Part shown: positions 17,984 to 27,217 of the stretch, piece by piece
How the letters are laid out: every line of letters begins with the position of its first letter
Numbering within the stretch: position 1 is the stretch's first letter
NCBI RefSeq assembly: GCF_015775515.1
Contig: NZ_CP065383.1
Span: 1,178,001-1,242,000, forward strand
DNA: 64,000 bases
From: Atribacter laminatus
GTDB lineage: Bacteria > Atribacterota > Atribacteria > Atribacterales > Atribacteraceae
Direction: 5' to 3'
Position numbers and translations under genes: made by a program
Notes under the pieces: model-generated
Databases searched by the model: none
The model's input: the letters and a program-made list of their open reading frames with translations, nothing else
Told to the model about the DNA's origin: nothing

Positions 17984-20284
17984 CTAACTTTCTTGGTTTT
18001 CTTCGCGTTTTTCTGGTTCAAATATTTTGAGTTCTATTGGGCTTAAAGAATCGATATGGATATCCTTTTGCGGATAGGAAATTTCAATGTTATTGGCTTG
18101 AAAGAGTTCAAGAACTCGGTAGCGAAGTTCACTCTCAACCGCACCCTTAAACCCGTAATTCATGTCAACCCAGAAAAAAGCATTAAATATGAGGGCGCTA
18201 TCTCCAAAATCACTAAATAACACAAAAGGTGCTGGCTTGGTAAGGATTTTCAAATTTTCCTTCATGGCTTGATAAAGAAGGGCTTCTACGGTCCGAACTG
18301 GAGAGGAGTAGCTTACACCAATGGTGATTTTTCCCCGGATCGTTTTATCAATGTTTGTCCAGTTGACTATTATGTTATTCATAAAATAATTGTTTGGGAC
18401 CAGAATATCGATATTATCGAATGTTTTTAAGCGGGTAAAACGGGATCCAATTTCTTGTACCGAAGCCGTTTTCCCCTCGATTTCTATAATGTCATTCTCT
18501 TTTATTGGTTTTTGAAAAACAATGACGAAACCACCTAAGAAGTTGCTAAAAATATTTTGAGATCCGAGCCCGATAGCCACAGCCAAAGCACCACCTAAAA
18601 AAGCAAAAGCAGTGAGCGGAATATTAACGGTACGAAGAGCAAAGAGAACAATCATTAACATGAAGAAGTAATTAACCACTCGTTTGATTGCGCTAGCCGT
18701 GTTCATTTCTATATCGAATCGTTGAGCAATCTTTTTTTGGAGTGATCGGGTGAAAAATTTGATAAGTAATAGTCCAATAACCACTATTAAAATTGCTAAA
18801 ATAACCTTACGAACGGTAACTGGATTATCTTCAATAACATATAATTCAATATTCCAAAAAGAATGAAGCCGATCCTTCCAAAAAGAAGTAACTCTTTGGG
18901 CGATCTGAATACTGCCTACTGCTGAGTTGATTTCTGCTACTAAACGTTCAAAAATCTGCTGAGCTGACATTAAAAAAGAGAGATATTCAAGATTTTCTCC
19001 CATTAATTCTTCTCGAGCACGAAGACTTGATGTAATGTGGTCTTTTAATTGAAAAGGGAGGTCTTGACTTTGATTGCTTAATTCTTTCTGGAGGGCTAAG
19101 ATCCGATTTTGGGTATTTTCTTGAATTTGCTGCTGTCTGGTAATCAGAGTTTCTAAATTTTTAAGCAGACTGGAAGCTTCTTCCCTTTTTTCTCGAAGTT
19201 CAATAGGGTCTTTTTCTTCTTTTTCTGCTAAAAGAGTATTTCGAGTGATCCACGCTTGTTTCAATTGGTTTAAATAAAAAAGCTTTCCTTCTAACATATC
19301 CAAAGTTTTTTGATTATAATCTCTCCACGATTCAAGTTCTCGCAATTGAGAATTGAATACCATCAGTTCTTCTTCTCGAGTTGTTTCCTCAATCTGGTTT
19401 TGGATATTCAAATATTCCCTATCGTTGGTTAGTTGTTGTGCTCTTATTTTTTCGATTTTTTCCTGAACTGTTAAAGAATGATTTTCTAAATCTTCAATAT
19501 GTCGATCTATATCAGATTGATCAAATTGAAGATTACTTTTTATCCAGGTGATAAGGCTTTCTGTGGATGCTTTCTTAAGTTGAGTCAGTTCTAATTCAAG
19601 TTCTATGTTGTTCAGTTGAGCTTTTTGATAGTTGTAAGTAGCTTGCGAAAGTTGTTCATTTATTAGGGCGATTTCAAGCGACCAGTTTAAATTCGGTTGA
19701 GGAGTTGTGGATGAAGTCCCAGAGGTTTGAGCTGAGTCACGAAGATTTCTGATGACTTTTTGACTTTCTTCCAAACGACTTTTTGCTTGAATTAGGTTGC
19801 TGCTGGCAATATTTTTTAAAAAATTGACTGATTCTATTTGTTGCTGGATATCATTTATCTGGTCAAGATATTGATCATAAATGCTTAAATTAAAAGGTGG
19901 TTTCTGTGATATTTCCAAAGACGGGTCATCAATTTTTTTTTCTTTCATCTTTTGAATTTCAAGAAGAAGAGTTTTGTTTTTTTCCAAGGCGGTTTTGTGC
20001 TGTTGATAAGTGATTTGGAGGTCTCTTAATTTATTGGTTTTGATTTGAAGTTCTTCTATGGTTATCCCGTATTTTTGTGCAGTTTCGGTTTGTTCTGAAC
20101 GGGCTGAAAGATTGATCTGAGGAATTACATCATCTATTTTCTTTTGAAGGCTTTCAATGGTTTCTTCCCAAGCTGTTTCTATGGTTGCGTTGGGAGTAGC
20201 AAAAATTTGTGTACCATTTGCAACATTTTCTTTGAAGAAACAAAATAAGGATATTAATATTATAAAGAGAAGTAATTTTTTCAT
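17984..20284 (-). CDS. MscS-family mechanosensitive channel with long coiled-coil N-terminus
   Basis: This 766-residue membrane protein starts with a signal-type segment (1-23) followed by about 440 residues of predominantly coiled-coil, Gln/Glu-rich sequence (about 30-475), as in the large MscS homologues of the MscK/YjeP/YbiO type. Membrane segments follow at about 495-515 and 540-560, and then the pore helix with its small-residue pattern (FAFLGGALAVAIGLGSQNIFSNFLGG). The MscS beta domain (about 605-670, GKTASVQEIGSRFT) and a C-terminal alpha/beta domain complete it. It would release solutes on hypo-osmotic shock. It is transcribed alone and converges on the 141-residue hypothetical gene. 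Confidence 0.88.
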   Translation of the reverse strand: MKKLLLFIILISLFCFFKENVANGTQIFATPNATIETAWEETIESLQKKIDDVIPQINLSARSEQTETAQKYGITIEELQIKTNKLRDLQITYQQHKTALEKNKTLLLEIQKMKEKKIDDPSLEISQKPPFNLSIYDQYLDQINDIQQQIESVNFLKNIASSNLIQAKSRLEESQKVIRNLRDSAQTSGTSSTTPQPNLNWSLEIALINEQLSQATYNYQKAQLNNIELELELTQLKKASTESLITWIKSNLQFDQSDIDRHIEDLENHSLTVQEKIEKIRAQQLTNDREYLNIQNQIEETTREEELMVFNSQLRELESWRDYNQKTLDMLEGKLFYLNQLKQAWITRNTLLAEKEEKDPIELREKREEASSLLKNLETLITRQQQIQENTQNRILALQKELSNQSQDLPFQLKDHITSSLRAREELMGENLEYLSFLMSAQQIFERLVAEINSAVGSIQIAQRVTSFWKDRLHSFWNIELYVIEDNPVTVRKVILAILIVVIGLLLIKFFTRSLQKKIAQRFDIEMNTASAIKRVVNYFFMLMIVLFALRTVNIPLTAFAFLGGALAVAIGLGSQNIFSNFLGGFVIVFQKPIKENDIIEIEGKTASVQEIGSRFTRLKTFDNIDILVPNNYFMNNIIVNWTNIDKTIRGKITIGVSYSSPVRTVEALLYQAMKENLKILTKPAPFVLFSDFGDSALIFNAFFWVDMNYGFKGAVESELRYRVLELFQANNIEISYPQKDIHIDSLSPIELKIFEPEKREENQES

Positions 20285-20489
20285 ATATGTCTAATCCATT
20301 CACATCATAAAGTGGGTTTTGTTTTGTTATTGTACCCTTGAACCGGAAATTCGACAAGTTTTAAATTGACGCCTCATCAAATAAAGGAAGCCATAAAATC
20401 AACATTTTCCTCGTTGATAAAATAGATTTTTTTTCAAAACTGGTAGTGGTCCATTTTCCAAAGTAAAAAACTTCTGGTAGGAAATAAGA

Positions 20490-20519
20490 TTGGCATCGTT
20501 TACAATGAATGAATGTAAT
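20490..20519 (+). promoter_or_regulatory. Possible promoter of the AgaS-like gene
   Basis: TTGGCA (20490-20495) and TGTAAT (20514-20519) are separated by 18 bp and lie 40 bp before the start codon. The match is moderate, and an alternative -10 (TACAAT at 20501-20506) lacks a good -35. Confidence 0.4.
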
Positions 20520-20558
20520 GAATAGAAAAAAACCTAGTGAAAAGGAGACAAAATACAG

Positions 20559-21782
20559 ATGAACCCTTTATCTGCATTCATTTCCCTGGATGATCCCCAA
20601 AAAGAAGCTCTGGGTATTCAATATACCCCCCAGGAGATCCATGACCAAGTGGATCTATGGGCTTCCAGTGTTGAAAGAGTCTTCAAATACCGAGAAAGGT
20701 TAACTGAGCTTTTTAACTCGGTATCAGAAAAGAAGAAGAATCTTATCTATTTAGCCGGTGCCGGCACCTCGGAATTTGTCGGACATTGTTTGCAAGGGTT
20801 ATTTCGTCAGAACTTTCCAATTCCGGTTCAAGTGGTTTCAACCGGGAAGTTAGTCACCCATCCTGAGGAGTACTTTGCCCATATCAATCCGCTGATGATC
20901 TCCTTTGCCCGATCAGGAGACAGTCCAGAAAGTTGTGGTGCCTATGAGATTGCCAATCAATTCTCCGATTCCATTTGTCATCTGGTGATTACCTGTAATA
21001 AAGAGGGTGGCTTAGCCCGAAGAGCACGGCACGATCCCAACAGTCTGGTCATCGATCTTGATGAGAAGACCAATGACCGGGGATTAGCCATGACGGCCTC
21101 GTTTAGCAATATGGTGATTGCCGGTCAAGCCTGTTCCCAGATTCATTCCCCTGAAGAGTACACCCAAAAGCTTCCCCAACTGGTGGCGGCTGGAAGAAAA
21201 GTGCTGACCATGGCCTCAGAAGTGGTCAAGAAAACCGCTGAAAGTGATTTCCAAAGAGCAGTCTTTTTGGGAAGTGGCAGTCACTATGGAACAGCTATTG
21301 AATCCCACCTCAAACTCCAGGAGCTCACCAGCGGACAGATCATGTGTGGGTACAACACCTTCCTTGATGTGCGCCACGGACCAAAAGCGGTCATCAATAA
21401 GCAAACTTTGGTCGTCGCTTTTCTTGCTTCTGATCCCTATGTTCGCCGCTATGAACTGGAACTCTTGAAGGAAATCCGACAGCAGGAGTTGGGAAAAACA
21501 ACCATTCTCATCGGAGAGGGACTGGATGATGAAATCAGTCGATATGGAGATGAGGTGATTGATATCAAGAGTGATTCCCAACCAGCTCTTCCCGACTCTC
21601 TGACTCCACCTGTCTTGGTCATGATTGGGCAATTGTTGGGTCTATTCAAATCCCTTCACCTCGGCTTCAAACCCGATTCACCAAGTAAGACTGGAGTTAT
21701 TCATCGAGTGGTTCAAGGAGTGAAGGTGTACGATCCAAAAATATTTACAGAAAAAGGGATTTTTCAAGAAATCAGAGGATGA
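20559..21782 (+). CDS. AgaS-like sugar-phosphate isomerase/deaminase (SIS domains)
   Basis: This 407-residue cytoplasmic protein has two SIS domains (about 45-200 and 215-370), with phosphosugar-binding GAGTSEF and SFARSGDSPES in the first and GSGSHYGTA with LDVRHGPKAV in the second. This arrangement is that of AgaS, which acts on amino-sugar 6-phosphates (deamination/isomerisation of galactosamine- or tagatose-type substrates). The exact substrate is uncertain. Codon use is richer in G and C than in most neighbours, like the SLH porin, which suggests high expression or a different origin. No partner kinase or transporter lies next to it. The ribosome site AAGGAG is 11 bases before the ATG. 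Confidence 0.85.
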   Translation: MNPLSAFISLDDPQKEALGIQYTPQEIHDQVDLWASSVERVFKYRERLTELFNSVSEKKKNLIYLAGAGTSEFVGHCLQGLFRQNFPIPVQVVSTGKLVTHPEEYFAHINPLMISFARSGDSPESCGAYEIANQFSDSICHLVITCNKEGGLARRARHDPNSLVIDLDEKTNDRGLAMTASFSNMVIAGQACSQIHSPEEYTQKLPQLVAAGRKVLTMASEVVKKTAESDFQRAVFLGSGSHYGTAIESHLKLQELTSGQIMCGYNTFLDVRHGPKAVINKQTLVVAFLASDPYVRRYELELLKEIRQQELGKTTILIGEGLDDEISRYGDEVIDIKSDSQPALPDSLTPPVLVMIGQLLGLFKSLHLGFKPDSPSKTGVIHRVVQGVKVYDPKIFTEKGIFQEIRG

Positions 21783-21789
21783 GCCTATA

Positions 21790-22110
21790 GTCAAAAAATA
21801 ATAAAAAATGTCTTATGAGATTGCCACGACCTCAAAAAACCAGGTCTCGCAATGACGACTAAAAGTTCCTTCTCCCTTGATGGGAGAAGGTAAGGATGAG
21901 GGTGAAAAGCATCTCTAAATCCGTCATTGCGAGGAGTTCAACCGATTTTTGGTTGGGCGACGTGGCAATCTCATCTTTTTCAGTTCCACAGTTCCACGAT
22001 TCCCCAATTCCACAGCCTTTAAAGGATGAGATCCTCACGCCCTCACAAATCGAGGGCTCAGGATGACAGATGAAAGAATTTATTTGATGGTATTTACAGG
22101 TTAGATCTAT
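21790..22110. repeat. Composite intergenic repeat block (C, E, C, D)
   Basis: An inverted C copy with the CTCAAAAAACCAG loop is at about 21818-21858. It is followed by E (about 21868-21905), a forward C copy (about 21920-21975) and a D-like segment ending near 22065. Nothing else is recognised before the 5'-nucleotidase stop. Confidence 0.7.
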
Positions 22111-22137
22111 ATTCTTTTATTGTCTTCTTGTAACAGA

Positions 22138-23886
22138 TTATTCTTTGATTAAAACTAATTCTTCAGTTGGGTTTTTTAGGGTAGCGCCTTGGATGAACTC
22201 AAGAAAAACGTCGGCATCTATTAGGCCGGTATCCTGTTTTTCAGGGATTTTTTCTAATACGCTATTACCATCTCCACCTTGAGCCAGGAAACTATTGGTG
22301 ACTAATCGGTAGGTTTTATCAAGTTCCAAGGGTTGGTAGCTCCCATCGGATTGCTTGATTTCAATGCGGGAAATCCTGGAGCCTTGAGGAAGGGAAGGAT
22401 TTAAATGGAAGCGGAAGCCAGCTATATAGGCATAAATGTTGGTATTATAGGCTTTTTTGGATATCGAATGATTAACCATATCCTCTAAAACCTGAGTAAG
22501 TTCTTGGCCAGAAAGGTCAGAGAGAACCAGAGTTCCTTGGAAGGGAAGGCAATCGTAAACCATTCCAACAGTAATCTCACCAGCTTCATAATCGGTACGG
22601 ACCCCTCCGGGATTAAGGAGAGCACCTTGAGCCCCCATGGATGATGTTTTATTCAACATGCTTAAAGCGATGAGAGGGCCAGGGCCTGAGTTGTTGCTGT
22701 TTCGTATTAAATCTTCGGCAGATTCGGCGATCACAGTGTTTTTGAGTTCCAATAATCCAGAAGAAAATTGGGTATAGATTTCTTTCATTGAATTTGAAGG
22801 GATGAAGATCCCAACCTGACCGCTCTGAATGATGTACCGAAGAATTGATTGATATTTATCTGGAGCATTTTGAGCAGTAATTGGAGTATAGTCATCTTTG
22901 GTATTTATAACTCCGTCTTGATTGGTGTCTTGCCATTTTTGTTCAAAAATATTCCCTATCAGGAGAAGCGGTTGGGCGTTATAACTCATTATTGTTCCTT
23001 CATCATCAAAGCTCAGTTGGATTCTTCCTAAAACCTTTGCCCATTCCCAAGCTTGAACAATGAGAACTTTTCCTCCATCGGGAGACGTCTCAATGACCGG
23101 ATATGGGTATTTGGCTTTGTAACCAAAGGCTTTAAAATCACCCATTAAAGTATGTGAATGGCCACCAACAATCAAATCAATCCCCCTTACTGACCGAGCT
23201 AATTGAATATCAGCGTCAATACCAATATGGGAAAGAACAATTATTTTATTGATTCCTTGCCTTTGAAGGTCCTTAACGGCTGCTTGAGCTCGAGCTACTG
23301 GTGAGAAAAACTGAACGGATTTTCCCGGACTAGAACCAGTTATGACTTCCGGTGTAATTAAACCAATTATTCCAATTCTTTCACCTTGAATTTCATAAAC
23401 TTGATAAGGAACGAATTTACCTTTTAAATCAGGGTCAGCCTTGGTATCGATATTAGAACACAAAACTGGAAAGGATAACCCATCACGAAATTCTGCTAAA
23501 AAAGATGAAGTGCGATCAAATTCATGATTGCCCAGAGTCATTGCGGTTACAGGCATGTGATTCAAGTAGATTTGATCGGTTTGACCATTAAATTTTATAA
23601 AATACATAGTTCCTTGCACTGCATCACCAGCATGTAAGAATAGGATGTTTTTATCGGCAGCTGATATCCGATCGAGAGCGGTTTTTAAGAAAATTAATCC
23701 GCCCAATTGGACCTGGGTTGGATTTCCATCAATTGGTAGAATTTCGGTTTCGGGATCGAGATGAGAATGGGTATCATTTACATGGATAAGAGTAAAGGTT
23801 ATGGGTTCGGCAAAGGAAATAGCGTAAATGATCTGGAATAGAGCAATGGTTAAAAGAACAATGAAAAAAGAGGTTTTCCTTTTCAC
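22138..23886 (-). CDS. Secreted 5'-nucleotidase / metallophosphatase (UshA-like)
   Basis: This 582-residue exported enzyme is expected to hydrolyse nucleotides or related phosphoesters outside the cytoplasm with two metal ions. The signal peptide is residues 1-27. The N-terminal metallophosphatase domain (about 30-270) shows HVNDTHSHLD, HAGDAVQG, LGNHEFD and GGHSHTLMG, which carry the metal ligands. The C-terminal 5'-nucleotidase domain (about 370-560) contains LNPGGVRTDYEAGEIT and VTNSFLAQGGDG. Between them is a DTNQDGVINTKDD segment that looks like a single EF-hand-type calcium loop. The gene is preceded by the URO-D paralogue on the same strand, separated by a terminator hairpin. Confidence 0.92.
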   Translation of the reverse strand: MKRKTSFFIVLLTIALFQIIYAISFAEPITFTLIHVNDTHSHLDPETEILPIDGNPTQVQLGGLIFLKTALDRISAADKNILFLHAGDAVQGTMYFIKFNGQTDQIYLNHMPVTAMTLGNHEFDRTSSFLAEFRDGLSFPVLCSNIDTKADPDLKGKFVPYQVYEIQGERIGIIGLITPEVITGSSPGKSVQFFSPVARAQAAVKDLQRQGINKIIVLSHIGIDADIQLARSVRGIDLIVGGHSHTLMGDFKAFGYKAKYPYPVIETSPDGGKVLIVQAWEWAKVLGRIQLSFDDEGTIMSYNAQPLLLIGNIFEQKWQDTNQDGVINTKDDYTPITAQNAPDKYQSILRYIIQSGQVGIFIPSNSMKEIYTQFSSGLLELKNTVIAESAEDLIRNSNNSGPGPLIALSMLNKTSSMGAQGALLNPGGVRTDYEAGEITVGMVYDCLPFQGTLVLSDLSGQELTQVLEDMVNHSISKKAYNTNIYAYIAGFRFHLNPSLPQGSRISRIEIKQSDGSYQPLELDKTYRLVTNSFLAQGGDGNSVLEKIPEKQDTGLIDADVFLEFIQGATLKNPTEELVLIKE

Positions 23887-23945
23887 CTCATTTTGCCTCC
23901 TTAAATTGATAGATCAATAGATATGAGCAATGAACCATAAGAGAA

Positions 23946-23979
23946 AACTATGAATTGAAAAACCCCTCAATTCATAGTT
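23946..23979 (-). terminator. Terminator between the URO-D gene and the 5'-nucleotidase gene
   Basis: A 13-bp perfect stem (AACTATGAATTGA at 23946-23958 against 23967-23979) with an 8-base loop is followed on the minus strand by TTTTCTC. It lies 8 bp beyond the URO-D stop and separates it from the next gene. Confidence 0.75.
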
Positions 23980-23986
23980 ATTAAAA

Positions 23987-24991
23987 CTACGATTGGTTAT
24001 TGAGTACGTCTAACATAGCTATAATATTTTCACAAGGAATATCTTTTGGAAGAGCATGAGAAGGAGAAGCTATATATCCTCCATATTTGCCAATTTCATC
24101 TAAAATGTTTTGTACTCCTCTTTTTACTTCATCAACCGTCCCAAAGGGAAGGAGGCTTTGGATTCCAATTCCACCATAGAAGGATAATTTGCCTTGATAA
24201 TGTTTTTTTATTGCAAAGATATCCATCACTTCTGGTTGGAAGGGGTTGAACACATCAAGACCTATTTCAATGAGGTCGGGAAACAATTCATCAACCTTTC
24301 CGCAGCAATGGAGGAAAACCTTTCTCCCTCTGTTTTTAATGGAAGCATACATCTGTCCCATTCGAGGTTTAATAAATTTTCTCCACATGGCGGGTCCCAT
24401 AATGAGTCCCCGTTGCCAACCCCAATCGTCACCAAAATAAACTCCATCAAATCCAATATCCAGTGCTTTTGATATGACTTTCAGATTATATTGAGTTATC
24501 TGGTCCATTAAATCTTCAATGAATTCGGGATTGGTAATCATATCAGTGAGGACATTCTCCATTCCCCGTAAAGACCAGGTCCGTTCGAATAGGGAATAAG
24601 ACATTTTTAAAATGCAAAATTTATCTTTATTTTTTTCTAAAAAAGCTGGTAATGCTTGAAAGCGTCTGGGATCGTCTGGATCGGGGAATCGATACCCTTT
24701 GAAACTCGGTTGGGTAAAGACCGGAATCGGGTTTCCAATATCCGGGTCAATGGTGCGATTCCATACTACGCCCCATTCATCACGGATAAACCCTGGTTTT
24801 ACTTCTTGAAAAGCATCGGGAGGCAGTGCCTTGGTAAAAGCCAAATGATTGCCGATTTTTTGTTCAAAATTTTGGTCATTCAAGTATTGAATCATTTTTT
24901 TACGAGCTGGAACAGTAAAATCTAAGTGGTGAGGAACTTTATCAATGGTATTGAATTCAAGAGCATTCAGCACCCTTTCGCGCTCATTCAT
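23987..24991 (-). CDS. URO-D family protein, probable corrinoid-type methyltransferase
   Basis: This 334-residue paralogue of the protein at 11656-12780 shares the N-terminal NERERVLNALE opening, GDDWGWQRG, an LHCCGKVDELFPDLIEIG segment with the His-x-Cys pattern of zinc-dependent methyltransferases, and the late YGGIGIQSLLPFGT and SHALPKDIP segments. It probably transfers a methyl group to or from a corrinoid or thiol acceptor; its partner is not visible. Its own promoter is likely in the 200 bp shared with the divergent NapH-like gene. Haem synthesis is unlikely because no other hem genes are nearby and two copies are present. Confidence 0.8.
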   Translation of the reverse strand: MNERERVLNALEFNTIDKVPHHLDFTVPARKKMIQYLNDQNFEQKIGNHLAFTKALPPDAFQEVKPGFIRDEWGVVWNRTIDPDIGNPIPVFTQPSFKGYRFPDPDDPRRFQALPAFLEKNKDKFCILKMSYSLFERTWSLRGMENVLTDMITNPEFIEDLMDQITQYNLKVISKALDIGFDGVYFGDDWGWQRGLIMGPAMWRKFIKPRMGQMYASIKNRGRKVFLHCCGKVDELFPDLIEIGLDVFNPFQPEVMDIFAIKKHYQGKLSFYGGIGIQSLLPFGTVDEVKRGVQNILDEIGKYGGYIASPSHALPKDIPCENIIAMLDVLNNQS

Positions 24992-25118
24992 GCCATTCCC
25001 TCCAAGGTGATGGTATTTGTTTTATCAGTGTAAATGAAAAGAGTGATTTTTTAAAGATTGAGGAGAATAAAATTAATATAAGGAATGGAAACATTTTATT
25101 AAATTGAGACAATAAAAG

Positions 25119-25147
25119 TTGACATCAGAAAAAAATATATATATGAT
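25119..25147 (+). promoter_or_regulatory. Strong sigma-70-type promoter of the NapH-like gene
   Basis: TTGACA (25119-25124), a 17-bp A/T-rich spacer and TATGAT (25142-25147) lie 44 bp before the start codon. The -35 match is perfect and the -10 is five of six. Confidence 0.8.
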
Positions 25148-25191
25148 AAATACATATAGTAATGACTCTTTAAGGTTTAGGCGGTGGCAAA

Positions 25192-26004
25192 ATGCCGGTT
25201 CAGATGAATCCGTGGATGATTTCAAAAATTGTTTTATGGGTGTTGATAGCCATAGTAAGTACCTCTTTTTTGAGGAAAAATAAAGTTACATCCAAGGTAC
25301 GTAATTATTTTCTTGTTGGAGGAGTGATAATTTTTGGTTTTATCTACGGAGTTGAGCCCAATCCGGTTAGTTCTTTAAGAAATCTATTAAAAAATGTATT
25401 CTTGCAGCAACGACTGTTACCAGCAATATTATTGGTGTTTGTAATTCTTTTGCTGGTTTCCTGGTGGTCAAACAAATCGATTTGTGGTTGGGGATGCCAA
25501 TTTGGGTTGTTGCAGGACCTTCTTTACCGAGTTCCTTCTCGGAAAAGGAAACCACCCATCCGTCTTTCTCAGATTATAAGGCTTTTCTTTTTTGTGGGGT
25601 TGATTCTTGGTTTAGTTGTGTGGAAAATCGACTGGCTCGCTTTTATTGATCCTTTTGGAATTTTCCGCTGGTCTTTTTCTCAGCCGGTTATTTTAGGTAT
25701 GAGTTTCGTGTCAGCGGTTTTAATCCTTTCGGTTTTTATTTATCGACCTTGGTGTCATTTCTTTTGTCCTTTCGGTTTCATTAGCTGGATAGTTGAACAA
25801 AAATCCTTAAATAAACCGGTTATTAATCTTGAAACCTGTAAACAATGTCAACTTTGTGTAAAAGCTTGTCCGGGAAATGCAATGGAGGACATATTGCACA
25901 ACAAAAGATGGCGGTCAGATTGTTTTGCTTGCGGAGCTTGTATTGAAGCCTGCCGTTTTGATTCGATACATTGGGGGAGGAAATCTTTTTCAAGCAGAAG
26001 TTAA
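25192..26004 (+). CDS. NapH-like membrane ferredoxin (4Fe-4S) protein
   Basis: This 270-residue protein has about five membrane segments (about 8-25, 37-54, 72-90, 127-146, 165-183) with the cysteine motifs typical of NapH/MauN proteins (CGWGCQFG and CHFFCPFG). Two C-terminal ferredoxin motifs follow (CKQCQLCVKACP and CFACGACIEACR). Family members pass electrons from the quinone pool or act in maturation of redox enzymes. No nitrate reductase or other obvious partner is nearby, so the role is open. The start chosen gives the first ATG after a GGCGGTGG-like site. The gene ends 1 bp from the stop of the convergent PadR gene. Confidence 0.85.
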   Translation: MPVQMNPWMISKIVLWVLIAIVSTSFLRKNKVTSKVRNYFLVGGVIIFGFIYGVEPNPVSSLRNLLKNVFLQQRLLPAILLVFVILLLVSWWSNKSICGWGCQFGLLQDLLYRVPSRKRKPPIRLSQIIRLFFFVGLILGLVVWKIDWLAFIDPFGIFRWSFSQPVILGMSFVSAVLILSVFIYRPWCHFFCPFGFISWIVEQKSLNKPVINLETCKQCQLCVKACPGNAMEDILHNKRWRSDCFACGACIEACRFDSIHWGRKSFSSRS

Positions 26005-26005
26005 T

Positions 26006-26389
26006 TTAGTTTTTAGGTGTTTTTGAGATATCAATTTTCTTATAATGATCGAGGATAGAATCAATAAGCTGCCGGTTTTTTTCCAGCCTTTCCATCCAGA
26101 GCTGAAGATATTTTTTGCCGCATTCCGTAATATGATAAACACGTCGAGCCGGTCCAATTTTTTCCACCGACCAATTAGATATTAACAGTTGTTCTTTTTC
26201 TAAACGTCTTAAAAAGCGATACAAAGCTCCAACATCAGGTTCTTCCCATCCAGGTATAACATTTCGGATTCTCTCTAAAAGCTCATAACCATAAGAGGGT
26301 TTTTCTGTAAGAAAAAGGAGAAGTATTGGTTCCAAAATTCGCTGTACTCCTGGACGACCGCTGGGAAAATTTTGAACAGTATTTGTCAT
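26006..26389 (-). CDS. PadR-family transcriptional regulator
   Basis: This 127-residue DNA-binding protein has the PadR winged helix (about 20-95): SYGYELLERI, then PDVGALYRFLRRLEKEQLL and GPARRVYHITECGKKYL. The family usually represses nearby transporter or detoxification genes in response to small molecules. It is divergent from azlCD, with 93 bp between start codons, so it may control that pair, and it is convergent with the NapH-like gene. A GAGGGAT site precedes the ATG. Confidence 0.9.
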   Translation of the reverse strand: MTNTVQNFPSGRPGVQRILEPILLLFLTEKPSYGYELLERIRNVIPGWEEPDVGALYRFLRRLEKEQLLISNWSVEKIGPARRVYHITECGKKYLQLWMERLEKNRQLIDSILDHYKKIDISKTPKN

Positions 26390-26451
26390 GGTTATCCCTC
26401 AAAAAAGAAGTGAATTAACAAAAATCAAAGAAAATCCTCTATAACACTATA

Positions 26452-26481
26452 TTGATATTTCCTGCCTGTTCCCATTATACT
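26452..26481 (+). promoter_or_regulatory. Promoter of azlCD, close to the start codon
   Basis: TTGATA (26452-26457) and TATACT (26476-26481) have an 18-bp spacer. Transcription would start around 26488, at or next to the ATG at 26489, and there is no clear ribosome site. This suggests a leaderless mRNA. Confidence 0.55.
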
Positions 26482-26482
26482 C

Positions 26483-27217
26483 ATGCTCATGATGGCAAAC
26501 AACATTTTTCCAGATAAAACCGAACATTCCAATGAGCTCAATAAAGGCATTCTGGCCTCACTTCCGATTTTTATCGGATACATACCAGTTGCGATAACTT
26601 TTGGGCTATTAGCAAAAGCCACCGGTTTAACCTTGTTAGAATCGTTTCTTTTTTCTGCGCTGGTATTTGCCGGTGCCAGTCAATTCATGGCTTTACAATT
26701 GATATCTCTGGGGGTAGCTCATTTACAGATTATTGCCATCACCTTTATTATGAATTTTCGTCATTTTTTAATGAGTTCCTATCTATCAACCCTATTCCCA
26801 ACCCACGAACATCATTGGCTCCCTTTTATTAGCTTTGGTATAACCGATGAATCATTTGCTTATTTTTCAACTCAAAAACAAAATCAGAAAAAACATTTTA
26901 TTCTTGGTTTGCAGTATTCTGCCTATATAAGTTGGGTTGGGGGAACGGTCATTGGATATTTGTTCGGAGCAATCATTCCACCCATTATTCAAGCCAGTAT
27001 GGGAATTACTCTTTATGCGCTCTTTATAGCTTTGCTTATTCCTGAAGCAAAAAAATTCTATCCAGCTGCCATAACTGCCGGTATTGGTGGATTCATTCAT
27101 TCACTCCTCACCTGGTTACAAGTTTTTTCAACTGGTTGGAATATTATTATTGCTATTTTCAGTGCTGCTGTTTTAGGAGCTCTTCTGATGGGTCAAGATG
27201 AGGAGGAGGCTCAATGA
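26483..27217 (+). CDS. azlC: AzlC-family branched-chain amino acid exporter subunit
   Basis: This 244-residue membrane protein is the large subunit of the AzlCD exporter, which exports branched-chain amino acids and analogues. Its opening GILASLPIFIGYIPVAITFGLLA, with the LFSALVFAGASQF motif, is characteristic. Several membrane segments cover about residues 22-240. ATG codons at 26483, 26489 and 26492 are all possible; the promoter position favours 26489 or 26492. It overlaps azlD by 4 bp (ATGA), the usual translational coupling. The divergent PadR gene may regulate it. Confidence 0.88.
   Translation: MLMMANNIFPDKTEHSNELNKGILASLPIFIGYIPVAITFGLLAKATGLTLLESFLFSALVFAGASQFMALQLISLGVAHLQIIAITFIMNFRHFLMSSYLSTLFPTHEHHWLPFISFGITDESFAYFSTQKQNQKKHFILGLQYSAYISWVGGTVIGYLFGAIIPPIIQASMGITLYALFIALLIPEAKKFYPAAITAGIGGFIHSLLTWLQVFSTGWNIIIAIFSAAVLGALLMGQDEEEAQ

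Noticed and set aside
11656-24991. hemE (uroporphyrinogen decarboxylase) for the two URO-D proteins
   Set aside because: Two dispersed copies, His-x-Cys zinc pattern and no other haem genes fit the methyltransferase branch better.
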